Shown: in pieces, positions 53,842 through 62,599 of the stretch | Layout of the letters: every line of letters begins with the position of its first letter | How positions within the stretch are numbered: position 1 is the first letter of the stretch | Origin: Candidatus Obscuribacterales bacterium | GTDB lineage: Bacteria; Cyanobacteriota; Vampirovibrionia; Obscuribacterales; Obscuribacteraceae | Length of the DNA stretch: 64,000 nucleotides | Direction: 5' to 3' | NCBI GenBank assembly: GCA_031292355.1 | Contig: JARLHI010000004.1 | Location: 124,001-188,000, forward strand | Translations under genes and position numbers: made by a program | The notes under the pieces: model-generated | What the model saw: only the letters and a program-made list of their open reading frames with translations | Databases searched by the model: none | What the model was told of the DNA's origin: nothing

Positions 53842-54804
53842 TCAGTCTCTGGCTCTGAACAAATCCTGTATAAGACCTTCTGCTGCCGTGTGAGGATCTA
53901 CTTTTTTGTCGAGAATTTGCTCGAGTAACTGCTGCACAGAGTCTGAACTCTCCATTGAATTCTTCAAATTTTCGCGGGCGCGTGCTGCCACTAATTCAGC
54001 AAGTTCGGCTTGCACTTTGGCTTTGCGACGATTAAGCAGAACTCCCGATTCTTTGAGAAATTTGAAGTGTTCCTGCAAAGAAGACCACAAACTATCGATG
54101 CCCTGCCCAGTCTCCGACACGGCCACAATCACTGGCGGTCGCCAATCATTAGCAAAACTGCTCAACTCCAGCGAGCTTGTGATTTCACTTGCCGATTTAT
54201 TAGCGCCCGGTAAATCGCCTTTGTTGACGACAAATATATCGCCAATTTCCATAATGCCTGATTTGATTGCTTGAATGTCGTCTCCAGAACCAGGCATCAA
54301 CACAAGAATAGTGGTATCGGCAGTTTGAGCTATAGCTAATTCTGACTGGCCAACACCGACTGTTTCAATTAAAATGACGTCAAACTCGGCGGCTTCAAGC
54401 ATACGCACAGCATCATATGTAGCCAGTCCAAGGCCGCCAGCTTGATTGTGATTGGCCATCGAACGAATGAAAACACTCTTGTCTAAAGTGTGACCTTGCA
54501 TTCTGATTCGATCACCAAGAATGGCACCGCCGGTAAAGGGACTAGAGGGATCGACAGCGAGAACACCGACTTTCAGGCCGCTCTTTCTAATTTCTGTAAT
54601 CAAGGCATCGACGAGAGTTGATTTGCCCACTCCTGGCGACCCTGTGATACCAACAAGATGCGCTCTGCCGGTATAGGAGAAAAGGCTTTTGACCAGGTCT
54701 GACGCATCTGAGCCCCCATCTTCAACTACACTGATAGCTCTTGCGAGCGCTCGTCGATTTCCAGCCAGTAAGTCTTTAGATAATGTTTCCAAACTAATTT
54801 TCAC
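53842..54804 (-). CDS. meaB: MeaB/ArgK-type GTPase (methylmalonyl-CoA mutase chaperone)
   Basis: 320 residues from GTG 54804. The open frame reaches 54981 but would overlap the divergent gene, and the extra residues are unlike MeaB. G3E-family GTPase: P-loop GSPGVGKST (55-63), then VLAVDPSSPFTGGAILGDR and NKGD for guanine. MeaB protects B12-dependent acyl-CoA mutases. No mutase gene is in the window, so its partner lies elsewhere. It ends 13 bases before the DUF1800 start. Confidence 0.88.
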   Translation of the reverse strand: MKISLETLSKDLLAGNRRALARAISVVEDGGSDASDLVKSLFSYTGRAHLVGITGSPGVGKSTLVDALITEIRKSGLKVGVLAVDPSSPFTGGAILGDRIRMQGHTLDKSVFIRSMANHNQAGGLGLATYDAVRMLEAAEFDVILIETVGVGQSELAIAQTADTTILVLMPGSGDDIQAIKSGIMEIGDIFVVNKGDLPGANKSASEITSSLELSSFANDWRPPVIVAVSETGQGIDSLWSSLQEHFKFLKESGVLLNRRKAKVQAELAELVAARARENLKNSMESSDSVQQLLEQILDKKVDPHTAAEGLIQDLFRARD

Positions 54805-54971
54805 TTTTGTCAGATGGGAGCCTAGAGAGTTTCGCGTGCTTAAATTAACGCTTTGATAATAACCAGAGCAAGCCAGAATTCTAGCAAGTTCACCGTACAG
54901 GGAACAATTGAAATATAGTCTTTGTCGAGATAAGTGTCGAGATAAGATATGACAAACAGTGCAGGTAAGCC

Positions 54972-55646
54972 ATGAAACCACGAGAATCCCGAGAATCTCA
55001 GATAGCCATCATCGGCAGCGCCTTGTCGTTTGCGTGCATGCTGTCGTCAAATCCAGCCTTTGCTGGCTGGGGTAAGCTTACCGTCACCGATGGCAACGGC
55101 GATGGCGTTCAAGTAAAGCACTATCTACTCGGGCAAAAGTCGCTAGTCATGCAAGACGCAAATGGCGACCAAGTCGAACATAAAGAAGGGTTATTTGGCA
55201 TCAACAGAGAAACAGGCGTCAACGTTTTGGGCAATGGAACCACAGTTAAGCACGGCTTATTGCGCGGCACGTCAGTTGAAGGACAAGACATGCTCGGAGA
55301 TTCCTGGAAGTCCAAAAAGACGTTCATGGGACTGGGACCACGCATCACAACAGTTAACGCCAAAGGCGTTTCCGACATGCTCAATGGCTTTATGCACGGA
55401 CAACTGCCAGGGCAGATGATGCCGCCTGGACAAATGATGCCGGGGCAAATGAATCCCGGACAAACGATACCTGGGCAAATGAATCCTGGGCAAATGAATC
55501 CTGGGCAAATGATGATGCCAGAGCGAGGAGGTTCTGTACCTGCTTCAAATTTCAGTCAGTACGCCCCAGCTCGTGGATTTGGGGAACCTCAGCCACAAGA
55601 TGCTATGCCAGTGCCAGCTGTTGAACCAGCTCCTGGTCAGCCTTAA
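54972..55646 (+). CDS. Secreted protein with PGQM repeats
   Basis: 224 residues. A signal peptide (IIGSALSFACMLSSNPAFA) is followed by about 110 residues with Gly-Asp turns and repeated VKHYLLGQ/VKHGLLRG-type strands, then PGQMNPGQ and PGQMMPGQ repeats and a Pro-rich tail. No enzyme motif or known family. AGGTAAGCC precedes the ATG. Probably periplasmic or surface-exposed. Convergent with the coiled-coil gene; divergent from meaB. Confidence 0.72.
   Translation: MKPRESRESQIAIIGSALSFACMLSSNPAFAGWGKLTVTDGNGDGVQVKHYLLGQKSLVMQDANGDQVEHKEGLFGINRETGVNVLGNGTTVKHGLLRGTSVEGQDMLGDSWKSKKTFMGLGPRITTVNAKGVSDMLNGFMHGQLPGQMMPPGQMMPGQMNPGQTIPGQMNPGQMNPGQMMMPERGGSVPASNFSQYAPARGFGEPQPQDAMPVPAVEPAPGQP
55405..55520 (+). 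repeat. Short tandem repeat encoding PGQM units
   Basis: About ten units of 12-15 bases (CCTGGGCAAATGAAT-like) encode PGQM(N/M/T)P. The last copies are nearly identical in DNA. Confidence 0.75.
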
Positions 55647-55660
55647 GCGCTAGGAAAAAC

Positions 55661-56161
55661 TCAGGTTTTTTTCGGATTTTTGCCGAATGGCCACGCGCCT
55701 GCATTTTTGTTTCTGGCGTCTTGTTCCATCGCCGCGATAGCGTCAGCTTCTGCACGCTTTGCGGCATTTTCCGCTTCATTGAGCATGAGCGCAAGCAAAT
55801 CGCGTTCCTGCTCCCGCATCTTCAGCTGTGCCTGAATTTCGGTATAACCTGCACGTAACTCTTCCACTTCATTCAATTTGACATCCAGAACTGTGGTCAC
55901 GCGAGACAATTCTTGGTGAAGATGCTTGTTTTCACGACTTTTATCAGACAGTAACAAACCCTGCGCGGTCAATTCTGCCTTCAAATCGTCTGCGTCTCGA
56001 GCGACTCGATCCAGTTCGCGAGCCTGTGCGCTGAGAACCACACTCTTTTCTTGCGCTTGCAATAATTGCTCTTGCAATTCCACTACGCGCCTTAACAGCG
56101 AATCAACATCCCACTCCCGCCCTGTTGCCGGATTTAAATTTTGTTCGTCGACTTGAGACAT
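55661..56161 (-). CDS. Coiled-coil protein, unknown
   Basis: 166 residues, rich in Glu, Gln, Leu and Arg with heptad spacing from about residue 24 to 145 (VELQEQLLQAQEKSVVLSAQA, LHQELSRVTTVL), so a long coiled coil. The C-terminus is short and basic. No signal or membrane segment. No family recognised. Divergent from nagA by about 100 bases; convergent with the PGQM-repeat gene. Confidence 0.65.
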   Translation of the reverse strand: MSQVDEQNLNPATGREWDVDSLLRRVVELQEQLLQAQEKSVVLSAQARELDRVARDADDLKAELTAQGLLLSDKSRENKHLHQELSRVTTVLDVKLNEVEELRAGYTEIQAQLKMREQERDLLALMLNEAENAAKRAEADAIAAMEQDARNKNAGAWPFGKNPKKT

Positions 56162-56268
56162 TTGCTCGTAGTACTTGTGTTATCTGTAAATCAAGCTCTA
56201 ATATGCCCTGTGTATTCCTGATTCAATCGAATCAGTTTCGAACTCACTGGCAACAGAAAATATATAAC

Positions 56269-57393
56269 ATGTCTGCAATATCATTGGTAGGCGGCACGCT
56301 AATCACGCCGCACGAAACTAAAGCTAACAGCATCACTTGTGTTGACGGAAAGATAGCAGCAATCGGTCAGGCACAAGGATCCGGTCGAAACAATCAGTCT
56401 GAAATTTCAGAACTGAAAACGATAGATGTCAGCGGATGCTATGTCACTCCTGGCCTGATCGATATACAAGTGAATGGCGGACCGAGCTGCAACTTCTGGG
56501 GTGACCCTACAATCGAGCAAGTGCAGGCTCTCAGTGCCGATATGCTAAAAGCGGGCGTCACAACTATCCTGCCAACTCTTATAACCGACGATATCTCTCA
56601 CATCCGCAAAAACATTGAATTCCTGAAATCAATCGGTGTTGGAAAAAGCGCAGCTCTTAAATCTCTTCCTATTTACATGCCAGGCATTCACCTTGAAGGC
56701 CCGTGCCTCTCGAAAGCCCGCCCAGGCGTGCATCCGCCTCAACATATTCAACCGTTAACGGTTGAGATTCTGGCTGAGCTTGTAGACAATTCGGTCATTT
56801 TAATGACCTTGGCTCCAGAAGAAGATCCAGAAGGAGAGGCGCTTGCCTTTTTGAGAAAAAATAAAATCTTCCCCTCACTTGGACATTCCAATGCCACTCT
56901 CGAGCAAGCCAATACTGCTTTCGACAGAGGAGTCGAACTAGTCACGCATTTATTCAATGCCATGCCACCGCTTCACCACCGCGCACCAGGAGCAGTTACA
57001 GCAGCTCTGCTTGACGATCGCGTGCGCTGTGCAGTTATCGCTGACGGCAAACACCTGGACAAAAACGCAGTCAAATTGGTCTTTAAAGTCAAAGGCGCCG
57101 ATAAAGTGGTCCTGGTAACTGATGCTGCCTTCATTGGCACCACAGGCGGTGATCTGGTCGGCTCATCTATAACTTTGAGCGAAGCCGTTTTGAATCTAGT
57201 GCATTGGCAGATAGCCACCTTCGCCCAGGCAATTTTGATGGCTACCTACAATGCCGCCCTCTCAATTGGTTTAGACGATCAAATCGGTCAACTAGCTGTT
57301 GGCAAACGAGCGGACTTAGTCGTCTGGGACCAGTCAACCCTGGTTATTCGGCACGTTGTGGCAAACGGTTCATTAGCCTACAGCTCAGAATGA
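56269..57393 (+). CDS. nagA: N-acetylglucosamine-6-phosphate deacetylase
   Basis: 374 residues from ATG 56269; the open frame reaches 56125 but the earlier part is non-homologous. NagA removes the acetyl group of GlcNAc-6-phosphate in amino-sugar recycling. Metal and catalytic residues: QVNG in the first motif as in E. coli, E133 (HLEGP), H196 (GHS), H217 (THLFNAM) and D275 (VTDA). After D275 the chain is about 20 residues shorter than usual before GSSITLSEAVLN. A copy of CCGTTAACGG lies inside the gene (56752). Could serve peptidoglycan recycling. No nagB nearby. Confidence 0.88.
   Translation: MSAISLVGGTLITPHETKANSITCVDGKIAAIGQAQGSGRNNQSEISELKTIDVSGCYVTPGLIDIQVNGGPSCNFWGDPTIEQVQALSADMLKAGVTTILPTLITDDISHIRKNIEFLKSIGVGKSAALKSLPIYMPGIHLEGPCLSKARPGVHPPQHIQPLTVEILAELVDNSVILMTLAPEEDPEGEALAFLRKNKIFPSLGHSNATLEQANTAFDRGVELVTHLFNAMPPLHHRAPGAVTAALLDDRVRCAVIADGKHLDKNAVKLVFKVKGADKVVLVTDAAFIGTTGGDLVGSSITLSEAVLNLVHWQIATFAQAILMATYNAALSIGLDDQIGQLAVGKRADLVVWDQSTLVIRHVVANGSLAYSSE
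56748..56765. repeat. 18-bp palindrome with CCGTTAACGG core, inside nagA
   Basis: TCAACCGTTAACGGTTGA is a perfect 18-base palindrome read as codons within nagA. It shares the 10-base core with the elements at 22075, 35973 and 41459 but not the AAGTTAA flank. Confidence 0.65.
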
Positions 57394-57600
57394 GCAGTAA
57401 TTAATTTCGCTAGACTTCGCCCAGTTGCCGGTTGCCACCTCCAATTAAGGCATGGTCAGCGGCGCATCGTCTGTTGCCGTTCAGGACATTGCACGGTCCA
57501 CTGCCTTCTAGGCTTAACATTGCCTGCTCTGTCGTGCTTAAATAGACAGTGCTTGATTGCAATCCCGCAATAGCAGTGCTTACCACGTCGAGGTTACTTT

Positions 57601-58713
57601 ATGAGAGTTGTTAGAGTCTCTCCGATATTACTCAGTTCGCTCATGTTACTGGGCTCATACAGTGCCTCCGCCCAGGGAATCTCGGAAATGGGCGCCGCTC
57701 ACGCAATGTCTGCTGCATCTACTAGTTCGGTCATAAACAAAGCGAATGCCAATGCTTTAACACGCTCTTACGGCGCGTTGGAGCAAATGAATAGCGGTAA
57801 AGAGACCAAAGGAAAAGCTGCCCAGAACACAGATGATGATGATCCGGATCATTACGACCCGCACGTCACTGTAAAAAAAGCAGGAAAGTATTCCAATGAC
57901 CTTTATACAAAAGGCAAAGCCAAAGAAGCGGCTGGAAAATTACTGGAAGCCGAACAATATTATCGGCAGTCGATTTCTTATCGTGAAAGAATCTGGGGCA
58001 TGAATGATCCTGCCGTTCAAACTCTGACAGAAAAAATCGGCGATTTATCAGCCAAGCGCAACGCTTTGCCAGAAGCTGAAAAATGCTACCGACGTGTGCT
58101 CATGTCTCAAATCAAAAAAAACGGACAGGGTGAATTCGTTTTGACACCGATTTTAACGAAGCTTGGTCATACCTATGTCAAAGAGAAAAAATACACCGAT
58201 GCGATCAATGCCTTCGATCAGGTTTATAAGTTAACTGAGCGCAAAAATGGAGCGTCAGAAGCAACAACCGTTCAAGCGGCCGTAAACCTGGCTAAAGCTG
58301 ATATCAGCCAACCTGAATTTGTTGGCGACGGCGTCGACCTCATGAAAATGTACACAGACCTGCTGGATAAAGGCGACGCAGCCGCGAATACACCGGCTTT
58401 ATTATCAGTGTTAGACACTTACTCTGAAGCCCTCGAAAAGTCAGGCAAGCAAGAGTTGGCCACTGCTACAAAAGCAAGAGCTGACAAAGTTCGTGAAGCA
58501 ATTGAAGCAGCCAAGCCCGCTGAAAAAACTACTGACACTAGCGCTGACAAATCAGCCGATAAAAAGGCAGATGATAAGAAACCAGCAGCATCGCCAGATG
58601 CAAGCCAAAACGCTGTCACCAAACCAGCCGCAGCGACCACGAAAAAGACCCCGACCACGAGCCCTGCCAAGGACACGACCAAAACAACCACTGGCCCTGG
58701 TTCTTCTAAATAA
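57601..58713 (+). CDS. Secreted TPR protein with Ala/Lys/Thr-rich tail
   Basis: 370 residues. A signal peptide (ILLSSLMLLGSYSASA) is followed by an Asp/Lys-rich part, three to four TPR repeats of the kind in the other TPR genes here (AAGKLLEAEQYYRQSISYRERIWG, LPEAEKCYRRVLMSQIKKNG) and a C-terminal tail of about 70 residues of Lys, Thr, Ala and Pro. The tail could be disordered and bind envelope polymers. GAGG precedes the ATG. Single gene with its own terminator-like hairpin. Confidence 0.8.
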   Translation: MRVVRVSPILLSSLMLLGSYSASAQGISEMGAAHAMSAASTSSVINKANANALTRSYGALEQMNSGKETKGKAAQNTDDDDPDHYDPHVTVKKAGKYSNDLYTKGKAKEAAGKLLEAEQYYRQSISYRERIWGMNDPAVQTLTEKIGDLSAKRNALPEAEKCYRRVLMSQIKKNGQGEFVLTPILTKLGHTYVKEKKYTDAINAFDQVYKLTERKNGASEATTVQAAVNLAKADISQPEFVGDGVDLMKMYTDLLDKGDAAANTPALLSVLDTYSEALEKSGKQELATATKARADKVREAIEAAKPAEKTTDTSADKSADKKADDKKPAASPDASQNAVTKPAAATTKKTPTTSPAKDTTKTTTGPGSSK

Positions 58714-58743
58714 AGAAGACGAACCGTCAAATTATCGAATTAG

Positions 58744-58772
58744 GCAAAGGCAGCTAAATTAGCTGCCTTTGC
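58744..58772 (+). terminator. Terminator-like hairpin after the secreted TPR gene
   Basis: GCAAAGGCAGCT and AGCTGCCTTTGC pair in a perfect 12-bp stem around AAATT, 30 bases after the stop. It is not followed by a T run, so termination may be weak or the hairpin may protect the 3' end. Confidence 0.6.
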
Positions 58773-58965
58773 TGCTTCAGAGCCAATTGAAAAGTCCAAT
58801 CTTATTGTGTCAGTTAGTATGGAACGAAGTAGTAGAGCCATTTGTCACGGGCGCCTGCATTCGCGATACAAACGTTGTCAAAGCACTGAATTCGCCGTAA
58901 TCCGCTCCCCAGGCGGCAAGCAGACCAATGTATGCTAATCCAAAAAGCTATAGAATGCATGTCTT

Positions 58966-58986
58966 CCCTGATGTCATCAGGGTTTT
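58966..58986 (+). terminator. Short hairpin with T run
   Basis: CCCTGAT-GTC-ATCAGGG followed by TTTT. The loop of three bases and 7-bp stem fit a small intrinsic terminator, but no gene ends here on the plus strand, so it may belong to an unrecognised short transcript. Confidence 0.3.
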
Positions 58987-59346
58987 GATGATATGAAATT
59001 ACGAATTAATCCGGGCTAAGCCAAACAGTAAGCCTGTATAAAAACGATATCGAATAATCAGAGCAACACATACCTATTACAAGCCCCAACGAATACCACC
59101 TGGATATAAAAACGGCATTTTGACATACAACTTCGCAGGCGGTATAAAAGTTAGTATCAGTTCAATTTAAAAACAGCAGCAAGCGGATTCGTTTTAGACG
59201 CCATGAGGGCACGAACGACTGCGATCGCTTTGTCTGCACAAGATTTTTCCAAGTCTTGTGCTGTTCAATGGTCGCATGATTCAAATCCGCATTGCTTTCT
59301 CTTGCCACTACGCCCGGAATGCATAAACGCACGAATAGGAGATACC

Positions 59347-59721
59347 ATGCAGGACGCACTCGAATTAAAAAGACTTGGCGAGATGTACGTAGAGCAAGGC
59401 GATTATGAAAGTGCCGAATTGCTTTTTCGAAAAGTAGTAGGTATCGACGAACAATATGCACCAGATTCGGTGGCATTGTCCGAGGATTTATACAATTTGG
59501 GTTTGCTTTGCTCTGCTCTGGAAAAAAATGCAGAAGCTCGAGCCTTCTTGATGCGCGCTTGGGAAATCGAACGCACCCTGCTGGGCGATTCTCACGCTGA
59601 AACACTGAAGACGTTCAACGCTCTCAACGAAGTATTTTACGACCAGGATTCACTCGCTAAAGAAGGGCAGCTGTACGCGTCTACTCGCGCGAACAAGACG
59701 AGCGTCCGCACTTATCACTAA
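59347..59721 (+). CDS. Small TPR protein
   Basis: 124 residues from ATG 59347, which has AGGAG six bases upstream; the longer frame from 59203 is not supported. Two to three TPR repeats (LKRLGEMYVEQGDYESAELLFRKV, LYNLGLLCSALEKNAEARAFL). No signal peptide, so cytoplasmic, unlike the other TPR proteins here. Its stop overlaps that of the convergent hydrolase gene. Confidence 0.78.
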   Translation: MQDALELKRLGEMYVEQGDYESAELLFRKVVGIDEQYAPDSVALSEDLYNLGLLCSALEKNAEARAFLMRAWEIERTLLGDSHAETLKTFNALNEVFYDQDSLAKEGQLYASTRANKTSVRTYH

Positions 59722-60782
59722 TTCTGAATCACATACTGCGAGATTTTTTCGGCACTCATATCGGGCGACAGTATTGAAACTGGATTCTGAACAGATTCAC
59801 TGGATGCTACCGGTCCTGAATTTTCAGCAACGATCATGTCTTTGTGTTTGGTCAGCCACCCAATAACAATTTTGCTGACTTGCGGCTTGATGAATTTTGT
59901 TCCTAAAAGCACATGACCACAGTCTTGCATAAAAATCAATTGCTTGTCTTCGCCGGCCTTCTTACGCACAATTTGTTTGACTGACGTAGGACTGCATACA
60001 TTGTCTTCTGTTCCCTGCAACATCAAAAGTGGCATATCTTCCGGTAGCTTCTTCATGTTGTCTGGAGTGGTGTGAATGAACATAACAGTGGCTATTAGTT
60101 CTCGGACACTCATGCTGCGTCTAGACAGAGGATCTGAAAGCATCTCTTGAGGAATGCGCGGATCGTCAGAAGAATATTTTTTGATGTACTTAGAGACAAG
60201 CAGCGGCCGTCCGCAGTGCTTGGCTATTGCGACTGCATCAGTGAAGATAAAATCGGGATTGAAGTGACGAGGATGAGTGCCAACGCTAGCCAAAATAATG
60301 CCCTTACACAAATCTGGATTTCGGGCAGCTGTGCTGACAAGAACTGCAGCACCACAACTTTCACCGATAGCGTAAATCGGTAAATCTGGATGATCTTTTT
60401 TCAAGACTGCAAACAAGCGTTCTAGATCAAACGAACTCTGTTTGTAGTCGACTGTATAACCGCCAATGAATTGATGTGGTTTGAAGTGCCATTTGCCATG
60501 ACCACGCAAATCAACCGAACACACGAGAAATCCTTGCCCGGCCAGTTGCCTGGCCAAGGTGTCGAATGAAGAAGCTTGTTGGGTCGCTCCATGGATAGTG
60601 ACGACTATGCCATTGAGACGTTTACTGGCATCACTCCACTCGTAAATGGGCAATTCACAATTGGCGGCGTCTTCGGAGTCTTCGGTGCAAATCACGGCAG
60701 CACTTGCTGCTGAGAACAAACAGGCTGCAATCACTAAGGCAGCAAATAAAAAAGGCTTGGAGATCCACAGACGGTTGGGCAT
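59718..60782 (-). CDS. Secreted alpha/beta hydrolase (monoglyceride lipase-like)
   Basis: 354 residues from ATG 60782; TTG 60836 is in frame. A signal peptide (LFAALVIAACLFSAASA) is followed by an alpha/beta hydrolase domain of the lysophospholipase type: oxyanion region TIHGATQQ, nucleophile S142 in GESCG, Asp in GTEDNVC and His in DCGHVLL. It probably hydrolyses lipid esters in the periplasm. The C-terminal 40 residues are Ser/Val-rich. Convergent, overlapping stop with the small TPR gene. Confidence 0.87.
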   Translation of the reverse strand: MPNRLWISKPFLFAALVIAACLFSAASAAVICTEDSEDAANCELPIYEWSDASKRLNGIVVTIHGATQQASSFDTLARQLAGQGFLVCSVDLRGHGKWHFKPHQFIGGYTVDYKQSSFDLERLFAVLKKDHPDLPIYAIGESCGAAVLVSTAARNPDLCKGIILASVGTHPRHFNPDFIFTDAVAIAKHCGRPLLVSKYIKKYSSDDPRIPQEMLSDPLSRRSMSVRELIATVMFIHTTPDNMKKLPEDMPLLMLQGTEDNVCSPTSVKQIVRKKAGEDKQLIFMQDCGHVLLGTKFIKPQVSKIVIGWLTKHKDMIVAENSGPVASSESVQNPVSILSPDMSAEKISQYVIQN

Positions 60783-60885
60783 GAGCGACGACCAGACAAC
60801 GTACAGTGCATGTGACGCCAGAAAAAAGTTTTTCAATTGAATTAAGTGAATACAGGATATCGGCTATAAGCAACAACTGCAAGCA

Positions 60886-61056
60886 TTATAAAACCTTTTT
60901 CACAACGCCTGACATTCCTAGAGAAGGTCGTACAGCAGCCCCTCCGCGGCGCTTTTCAAGCATTTGTTGCAAAGTGAGCTTAGATCGCAGATTAATGATC
61001 TCTTCTTGAGGTTGAGAATAGATGTCTTTGCTCAGTTCAATAGTAGTAATTTGCAT
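60886..61056 (-). CDS. Possible small protein, unknown
   Basis: 56 residues from ATG 61056, which has AGGAA six bases upstream. Composition looks protein-like (MQITTIELSKDIYSQPQEEI, then a helical, Lys/Arg-rich part). No family recognised. It lies upstream of the hydrolase on the same strand. Could be a small regulatory protein or a false frame. Confidence 0.4.
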   Translation of the reverse strand: MQITTIELSKDIYSQPQEEIINLRSKLTLQQMLEKRRGGAAVRPSLGMSGVVKKVL

Positions 61057-61310
61057 ACCAGTTCCTGGCATGTAGCCTGTACAGCAGGATGGTTTGTCGA
61101 AAGAAATAGCATCTAGCGTAACGTTAGCAATAATTGACCAAACGGTTAATAAGCATACAAGTTAGACAGAGTGCGGTTTGCAAGCATTTCTTACTCATCA
61201 TTGAAACTCATTAAACTCATTGTCACGATACAAAGTGACCAAGATCGAATATTCTCGAATTGTAGATCTCAATTCCCTCAATCTCAGATCCCTCAATCTC
61301 AGAAAATCCT
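61057..61310. other. Intergenic region upstream of the AcrAB-type pump
   Basis: About 250 bases with the 15-base tandem repeat TCCCTCAATCTCAGA (61274-61303) just before the adaptor start, and a shorter AAACTCATT repeat near 61205-61219. No regulator or promoter boxes identified. Confidence 0.35.
61274..61303. repeat. 15-bp tandem repeat before the RND adaptor
   Basis: Two exact copies of TCCCTCAATCTCAGA end eight bases before GTG 61311. It may be slippage, or it may place ribosome or regulator contacts. Confidence 0.7.
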
Positions 61311-62549
61311 GTGAGTGCCTTCGGCGTTATCGTGAATAAAACAATCGTCCAATTTTTGCAAACTGCCATGCTCGTCTCAATAGTTTCGAGCACACTTTGC
61401 GCCTGTTCTAAATCAGAGTCTCATCCGATGGGACCGATGCCCATTTCAGTAAAAGTACAAGTAGCTAAATCAGGAGTGATCACTGATGCCTCCAATTACA
61501 CGGGCACTGTCGTCTCTCGCCAATCCGTGACTTTATCTCCACAAATTGATGGGCACGTAACTAAACTGTTTGTCACTGCCGGAGCAATCGTCAAACTCAA
61601 TCAACCTTTGCTTGAAATAAGCCCCGCTAAACAGGCCGCTTCAGTGCAAAGTTTTGAAGCCATTCTTGAATCCAACAAAGATGACCTGACGACTGCCAAG
61701 CACAATCTAAAAGTCTACGAAGCGACAAAAAACGCCAAAGTTTCAGCCCTGCATTTGGCCGAAAAAGATCGTGACCGCTACACAATACTCAGGCAAAGTG
61801 GCGCTGTTTCGCAACAGGAACTGGATCAGAGACTAAATACTCTAGAAGGTGCAAAGGCCGAATTGATGGGTGCTGAATCTCAAATTGATGCTCAGCGTGC
61901 AACCGTCAAACGCATGGAAAAAATCATCGGTCAATCTGGAGCCAATATCAAAGAGCAGAACGTTCAGCTTCAGTACTACACCATTAGAGCCCCATTTGAA
62001 GGGACGGTTGGCGACATCCCAATAAAAATTGGCGACTACGTCAACACCACTACACGATTGACCACGGTAACTAAAAACAGACCTCTAGAAATTTATGTCG
62101 CTATTCCAATAGAACACGCAAAACAATTGAAACCTAATATGCCAATTGAATTGCAAGATTCAGCCGGTCAAAAAATTGGTATGAGTCAGGTCTTTTTCAT
62201 CGCTCCAAATGTCCTCTCCGACAGCCAAACAGTTCTAGTCAAATCGCGTTTTGCAAACGAAAAGGATGTGCTACGCGCCGATCAAACAGTGCACGCGCGG
62301 GTCATCTGGGAGAAGAAGCCGGGAGTGCTGATACCAACTGAAGCGGTCAGCCATCAAAGCGGACAGGACTTTGTTTTTGTCGCTCTTACAGATAATGGAA
62401 AAACTATCGCTAGACAACTGCCAATTTCTCTGGGAGCGATAGAAGACACTCAGTATCAGGTTCTCAAAGGCCTCAAGGTCGGCGATAAAGTAATTACATC
62501 CGGTGTCCAGAATTTGTCTGACGGCGCGCTGATCGCGCCAACAATTTAG
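61311..62549 (+). CDS. RND efflux periplasmic adaptor (AcrA/MexA type)
   Basis: 412 residues. A lipobox-like LCAC near residue 30 suggests a lipoprotein. HlyD pattern: lipoyl half (TVVSRQSVTLSPQIDGHVTKL), long alpha-hairpin (KHNLKVYEATKNAK..HLAEKDRDRYTILRQSG), returning lipoyl half (IRAPFEGTVGDIPIKIGDYV) and barrel. It bridges the inner-membrane pump to an outer-membrane channel. Start is GTG 61311 or GTG 61332, neither with a strong ribosome site. Followed after 50 bases by the pump gene. Drugs or lipids are the usual cargo. Confidence 0.9.
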   Translation: MSAFGVIVNKTIVQFLQTAMLVSIVSSTLCACSKSESHPMGPMPISVKVQVAKSGVITDASNYTGTVVSRQSVTLSPQIDGHVTKLFVTAGAIVKLNQPLLEISPAKQAASVQSFEAILESNKDDLTTAKHNLKVYEATKNAKVSALHLAEKDRDRYTILRQSGAVSQQELDQRLNTLEGAKAELMGAESQIDAQRATVKRMEKIIGQSGANIKEQNVQLQYYTIRAPFEGTVGDIPIKIGDYVNTTTRLTTVTKNRPLEIYVAIPIEHAKQLKPNMPIELQDSAGQKIGMSQVFFIAPNVLSDSQTVLVKSRFANEKDVLRADQTVHARVIWEKKPGVLIPTEAVSHQSGQDFVFVALTDNGKTIARQLPISLGAIEDTQYQVLKGLKVGDKVITSGVQNLSDGALIAPTI

Positions 62550-62599
62550 AAAGCGTGCGGTCCTTAGTTTTGCTCTATTCGTAATTGCAGGTACCTTTA

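Larger units (their letters stand above)
58714..59346. other. Intergenic region after the TPR gene
   Basis: About 630 bases. It holds the terminator-like hairpins at 58744 and 58966, then nothing recognisable until the ribosome site of the small TPR gene. Frames across 59162-59605 on the other strand are shadows of the next gene. Confidence 0.4.

Noticed and set aside
59162..59605. 147-codon minus-strand frame
   Set aside because: Antisense to the small TPR gene, Arg/Leu/Pro-rich, no start site signal.
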